Source: an uncultured Eubacterium sp. (lineage in GTDB: Bacteria > Bacillota > Clostridia > Lachnospirales > Lachnospiraceae). From it: 64,000 bases of DNA. Below the pieces are notes generated by a model. It saw nothing but the letters and a program-made list of their open reading frames with translations, did no database searches and was not told where the DNA came from. Positions 60,773 to 64,000 of this stretch are shown in pieces. Made by a program: the position numbers and the translations under genes. The stretch's first letter is position 1. Every line of letters begins with the position of its first letter. The stretch is from contig CAJUTM010000013.1 in NCBI GenBank assembly GCA_910589595.1, positions 14,538 through 78,537 on the forward strand. Direction: 5' to 3'.

Positions 60773-62356
60773 CTATCCATCAACTTTCACTTCGTTCCCC
60801 GCCTTGAAAGTGAATCGGATGTCGTCTCTGGCATAAACCGTGGCGTAGTCAAGGAGCGCCGTCCAAAGTTCCTCATCAAACTTTCCGCAGAAGCCGTCCA
60901 GCTTTTGCAGCCCGCCGATAAACCGCATATAGGTTTTCCTCTTCCCCTGTCTGTCTGAAATCTCCCCGGATGCTTTTTCGTACCCGTCCCTGGCCGCCTC
61001 ATACCGGGCGACCAGTTCATTGCGGCGTCTCTGGTATTCTTCCTGGTCCATGGCTTCAGCTTTGTTTTCCGCCACAATCCTTTTTACCATTTCCGCCACC
61101 ATCTTCGTCTCAGTCAGAAACCGGCTCTGCTCCACCTCCAGCTCCGTAGTGTCGCATAATGTCCGCATCATCACCTTGGTGTTCGCTATCAGCTCATCCT
61201 TTTCCGGGATGACCGCATTGACGGCTTTCACGAAGGCATCCTTTATCTCATCCTCGGTAAGGTGCGGCGTCCGGCATTTCTTATCGTTTTTGAACTTGCG
61301 GTTGCACTGGAAAATCACCCTGCGGTATTTGTCCTGCGAGTGCCATACCTTGGAGCCGTACCAGTTCCCGCACTCGGAACACTTAATCTTCGAGGAAAAT
61401 ATGCTCGCGCTGCTGTACCTTGCGTCCATACTTTTCCGCCGCTCCATTTCCTCCTGCACCAGCTCCCATGTTTCGGGAGGGATGATCGCCTCGTGGTTCC
61501 CCTCCACATAATACTGCGGAATCTCCCCCTGGTTCTTCTTCCGTTTCTTCGTAAGGAAGTCCGCCGTGTACTGCTTCTGCAGGAGCGCGTCCCCTTTGTA
61601 CTTTTCGTTAGTCAGGATGCTCTTGACGGAACTCTGGTGCCAGGTGTCCTTCCCTGCGGGGCTCTTGATGCCAAGCCCCGTCAGCTTCTTACCGATGGCA
61701 TATGGGCTCAATCCCTGCAGGAACAACTGGTATATCAGCTTTACCGTTTCCGCCTGCTCCGGGTTCACTCTCAGGCTGCCGTCTTCCCCTTTCTCGTATC
61801 CAAGGAAAGTGCTGTAGGCAAGGCTGCCTTTGCCGTCCGCGAACTGCTTCCGCTTACCCCATGTGGTGTTCTCCGAAATGCTCCGCGATTCCTCCTGCGC
61901 AAGGGAGCTCATGATGGTGATGAGCAGCTCGCCCTTGGAATCCAGCGTGTAGATGTTCTCTTTTTCAAAATAAACCTCGATGCCCTTCTCCTTCAGCTTC
62001 CTTACCGTGGTCAGGGAATCCACCGTGTTCCTTGCGAACCGGCTGACCGATTTCGTGACGATGAGGTCAATCTTCCCCGCCAGTGCATCCTCAATCATCT
62101 GGTTAAAACCGTCGCGCTTTTTTGTGTTCGTTGCGGAGATGCCTTCGTCCGTATACACTCCGGCAAACTCCCAGTCCTCCCGGCCGTTTATGTACCGGGT
62201 GTAATAATCGACCTGCGCCTCATAGCTTGTCGCCTGTTCCTCGGAATCCGTGGATACCCTCGCATACCCCGCCGTCTTCCGCTTTTTCGCCGCCGCAATC
62301 GGCCTGGAGTCAAACCGGTTCAGCGTGGCGGGTATGGTTGTTACTCTCTTTGCCAT
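60773..62356 (-). CDS. Large serine recombinase (element integrase, second of pair)
   Basis: 527 residues. Resolvase-type catalytic domain with nucleophile Ser35 (GYARVSTD), VTKSVSRFARN and LAQEESRSISENT; a recombinase domain (about 175-290); a zinc ribbon starting CSECGNWYGS; and a coiled coil (about 420-480). Such enzymes integrate and excise elements without extra proteins, apart from directionality factors. Its start lies within the end of the upstream recombinase (16-base overlap), so both are made together. Confidence 0.95.
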   Translation of the reverse strand: MAKRVTTIPATLNRFDSRPIAAAKKRKTAGYARVSTDSEEQATSYEAQVDYYTRYINGREDWEFAGVYTDEGISATNTKKRDGFNQMIEDALAGKIDLIVTKSVSRFARNTVDSLTTVRKLKEKGIEVYFEKENIYTLDSKGELLITIMSSLAQEESRSISENTTWGKRKQFADGKGSLAYSTFLGYEKGEDGSLRVNPEQAETVKLIYQLFLQGLSPYAIGKKLTGLGIKSPAGKDTWHQSSVKSILTNEKYKGDALLQKQYTADFLTKKRKKNQGEIPQYYVEGNHEAIIPPETWELVQEEMERRKSMDARYSSASIFSSKIKCSECGNWYGSKVWHSQDKYRRVIFQCNRKFKNDKKCRTPHLTEDEIKDAFVKAVNAVIPEKDELIANTKVMMRTLCDTTELEVEQSRFLTETKMVAEMVKRIVAENKAEAMDQEEYQRRRNELVARYEAARDGYEKASGEISDRQGKRKTYMRFIGGLQKLDGFCGKFDEELWTALLDYATVYARDDIRFTFKAGNEVKVDG

Positions 62357-63852
62357 TCTGCCACCTCCCCATCTGTAAAGTGAAATTCAAACCTGTCCTC
62401 GTATGCCGTCACGCCTGCAACCTCCTTCACAAAACGGGGTTCGCAATCCTCCCGCCCCAGGACTTCCGCCACCGCTTCCCGGAAATCATCATCCAGCAGC
62501 CTGCGGAAGGAGCATCCCCGGCACACCCACACCTTATATTTTTTCTTCTGCCCTTTCGGGCCCATCTTCCAGTAATCGCATTCCAGTTTCCTGCCGCAGC
62601 ACCCGCAGGTGATTTTCTGCGAAAAGGCGCTGCGGCCCCTTTGGTATGCCCGCATGACCTCTTTTGCCTTTCCATTTTTCATTCGGAATTCAATACGGTC
62701 TGCATTTATGACAATCCGGCTGACCTCCCTTCTGACGGCATCCCCGTCAAAGGCGGCAAGCCCCAGCGCGGCGGCCGCCGCCTGCTCCAGTTCGGTTTCA
62801 TATATTGGCCGGAAACCGCACACGTCTTTCCCCTTGCGTTCCCTGGTATTGCAGTTCCATTTCTTGCCATACTTCGTGGTGCGCCTGCTGGCCGAGCAGC
62901 CGCATTCCCCGCACCTCACCAGTCCGGAAAAAGCCGTGAGCGTGGGGTTTTTATTGGCGGCGGCATCTGCCCGCTGTTTCCGTATAAGCTGTGCCTTTTC
63001 AAAATCTGCCTGCAGGATAAGCGGCTCAAACATCCCTTCCACCATGTACATGGGCAGTTCGCCCTTATTCCTTTTCCTCGTATGCCCCTCGGAAATAAAA
63101 TTCTTCTGCAGGAGCATGGAGCCCGTGTAGGAAGGGTTTGTGAGAATGAACTTGATGGTGGAGTCGTCCATCGGCACGCCTTTCTGCCCCGTGACGCCCC
63201 GTTCCGAAAGTTCCTTTGCAATCCCATAGGCGGATGCGCCGGAAAGGTATTTTGCAAAAATTTCCTTTATGACCTCGCCCTGCTCCGGTATGGCCCGGTA
63301 CATTTCCCCGTCCCATTCATATCCGTATGGCGCTTTATGCCCGTTCGGGATGCCCTTTTCAAACCGTTTCCGGATGCCCCACTTCACATTCTCGGAAATG
63401 CTGCGCGATTCTTCCTGCGCGAAGGACGCAAGCAGGGTAAGCAGCAGCTCGCCCTCATCGGAGATGGAGTGAATGTTTTCCCTTTCAAAATAAACATCAA
63501 TCCCAAGCTCCTTCAGGTGCCTCGTCACCGTCAGGGTGTCCACGGTATCCCTTGCAAAGCGGCTGATGGATTTTACCAGCACCATGTCAATCTTCCCGGC
63601 ATCGCAGTCCGCAATCAGCCTGTTGAAGTCGTCGCGGTGGCTTGTGTCCCTTCCGCTGATGCCCTCATCTGCATATATGCCCGCAAACTCCCAATCAGGA
63701 TTTTTTTGTATCAATTCGTTGTAATGGCTGACCTGCGCGGAAAGGGAATGGAGGAGCATTTCCGTCTCCATCGACACCCTCGCATAAGCCGCCACTTTTT
63801 TCCTCTTTTTCAGTTCCGGCAGAACCTGCCCGATTACGCTGATTCTCGGCAT
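62341..63852 (-). CDS. Large serine recombinase (first of pair)
   Basis: 503 residues. Ser27 nucleophile (AAYARVSME), VLVKSISRFARDTVDT and FAQEESRSISENVKWG; recombinase domain (about 170-275); two Cys-rich parts, CGECGCSAS (about 325) and CGCCGRKLE with CRGC (about 430-470). Start at ATG 63852 behind AAGGAGGGATGAT. It has higher GC than neighbouring chromosomal genes, as does its partner, in keeping with transfer. Confidence 0.95.
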   Translation of the reverse strand: MPRISVIGQVLPELKKRKKVAAYARVSMETEMLLHSLSAQVSHYNELIQKNPDWEFAGIYADEGISGRDTSHRDDFNRLIADCDAGKIDMVLVKSISRFARDTVDTLTVTRHLKELGIDVYFERENIHSISDEGELLLTLLASFAQEESRSISENVKWGIRKRFEKGIPNGHKAPYGYEWDGEMYRAIPEQGEVIKEIFAKYLSGASAYGIAKELSERGVTGQKGVPMDDSTIKFILTNPSYTGSMLLQKNFISEGHTRKRNKGELPMYMVEGMFEPLILQADFEKAQLIRKQRADAAANKNPTLTAFSGLVRCGECGCSASRRTTKYGKKWNCNTRERKGKDVCGFRPIYETELEQAAAAALGLAAFDGDAVRREVSRIVINADRIEFRMKNGKAKEVMRAYQRGRSAFSQKITCGCCGRKLECDYWKMGPKGQKKKYKVWVCRGCSFRRLLDDDFREAVAEVLGREDCEPRFVKEVAGVTAYEDRFEFHFTDGEVAEWQRE

Positions 63853-63853
63853 A

Positions 63854-64000
63854 TCATCCCTCCTTGTCAGTGTCACATGATGCCATAGAACCAGCTTTAT
63901 ATCCACTCATTTCGGTCTGTAAACTAACCAAAATCGGGCGGTATTTTTCCCGGAAAATTGTATCAATCTGACCGTACTCCTCTGCCGTCATTGCCCCCTG
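63854..64000 (-). CDS. C-terminal end of an element gene, SHOCT-like
   Basis: The last 48 codons of a gene that runs off the window: GAMTAEEYGQIDTIFREKYRPILVSLQ, then a polar end SCDTDKEG. The segment looks like the SHOCT motif (short C-terminal helical hairpin) often found on small proteins in front of serine recombinases. Its stop codon overlaps the recombinase ribosome site. The main part of the protein is not visible. Confidence 0.5.
   Translation of the reverse strand, partial: QGAMTAEEYGQIDTIFREKYRPILVSLQTEMSGYKAGSMASCDTDKEG

Noticed and set aside
62122..63888. 588-codon open frame on the plus strand
   Set aside because: It is antisense to the two serine recombinases, which have full catalytic motifs. 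The long frame is a by-product of their high-GC codon use, and its translation (Cys, His, Pro, Phe-rich) matches no protein family.

Overview
The window is a low-GC Firmicutes chromosome segment, most likely from a motile member of the Lachnospiraceae (Clostridia). The evidence is the gene families (DUF342/FapA, FliY of the CheC-FliN type, CodY, HrcA/CIRCE control, T-box control) and the order dprA-topA-codY-flgB...sigD...rpsB-tsf, which is the classic Firmicutes arrangement around the fla/che operon also known from Bacillus subtilis. Nearly everything lies on the minus strand. No rRNA, tRNA, CRISPR array or complete insertion sequence was seen.

Layout. 1-1.0 kb: groES and the start of groEL behind a sigma-A promoter and a perfect CIRCE operator. 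1.2-16.5 kb: housekeeping and accessory genes: a duplicated Cys/His protein, a DUF2225 protein, glnS, a secreted esterase, a Fic protein, two SleB-like cell wall hydrolases, a eukaryotic-type hisA, thrC, an AP2-type protein with a decayed HNH core, VanZ, and pheST behind a T-box. 16.6-19.9 kb: a small genomic-island remnant (DegV 3' fragment, ArdA-like protein, DUF6075-like protein, tandem ribbon-helix-helix protein, a 58-residue AbrB-like protein and a repeat-rich non-coding stretch). 19.96-21.8 kb: tsf and rpsB with their promoter and a structured leader. 21.8-55.9 kb: one continuous fla/che gene cluster of about 34 genes read on the minus strand from flgB down to a SwrB-like protein and an MltG-like protein. 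55.9-60.1 kb: codY, topA, dprA. 60.1-64.0 kb: the 3' part of comM, cut off by a mobile element whose end carries two overlapping serine recombinases and the tail of a third gene.

How the genes work together. The fla/che cluster encodes the rod and basal body (FlgB, FlgC, FliE, FliF), the C-ring (FliG, FliM, FliY), the export gate and ATPase (FlhA, FlhB, FliO-R, FliH-J), the hook and its control (FlgD, FlgE, FliK), the stator (MotA, MotB), assembly GTPases (FlhF, FlhG), chemotaxis signalling (CheA, CheB, CheD, CheW, CheY), a PilZ c-di-GMP receptor and the sigma-28 factor that switches on late genes. Filament, CheR, receptors and a separate CheC are not in the window. codY sits directly upstream with its own promoter, which ties motility to the nutrient regulator by position.

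The observations most worth following up are: the AP2-HNH-AP2 protein that has lost its nuclease residues; matching WalR-type boxes in front of both SleB-like hydrolases; the eukaryotic-type HisA; the disruption of comM; the repeat-rich region next to the hidden AbrB gene; and the rpsB leader.
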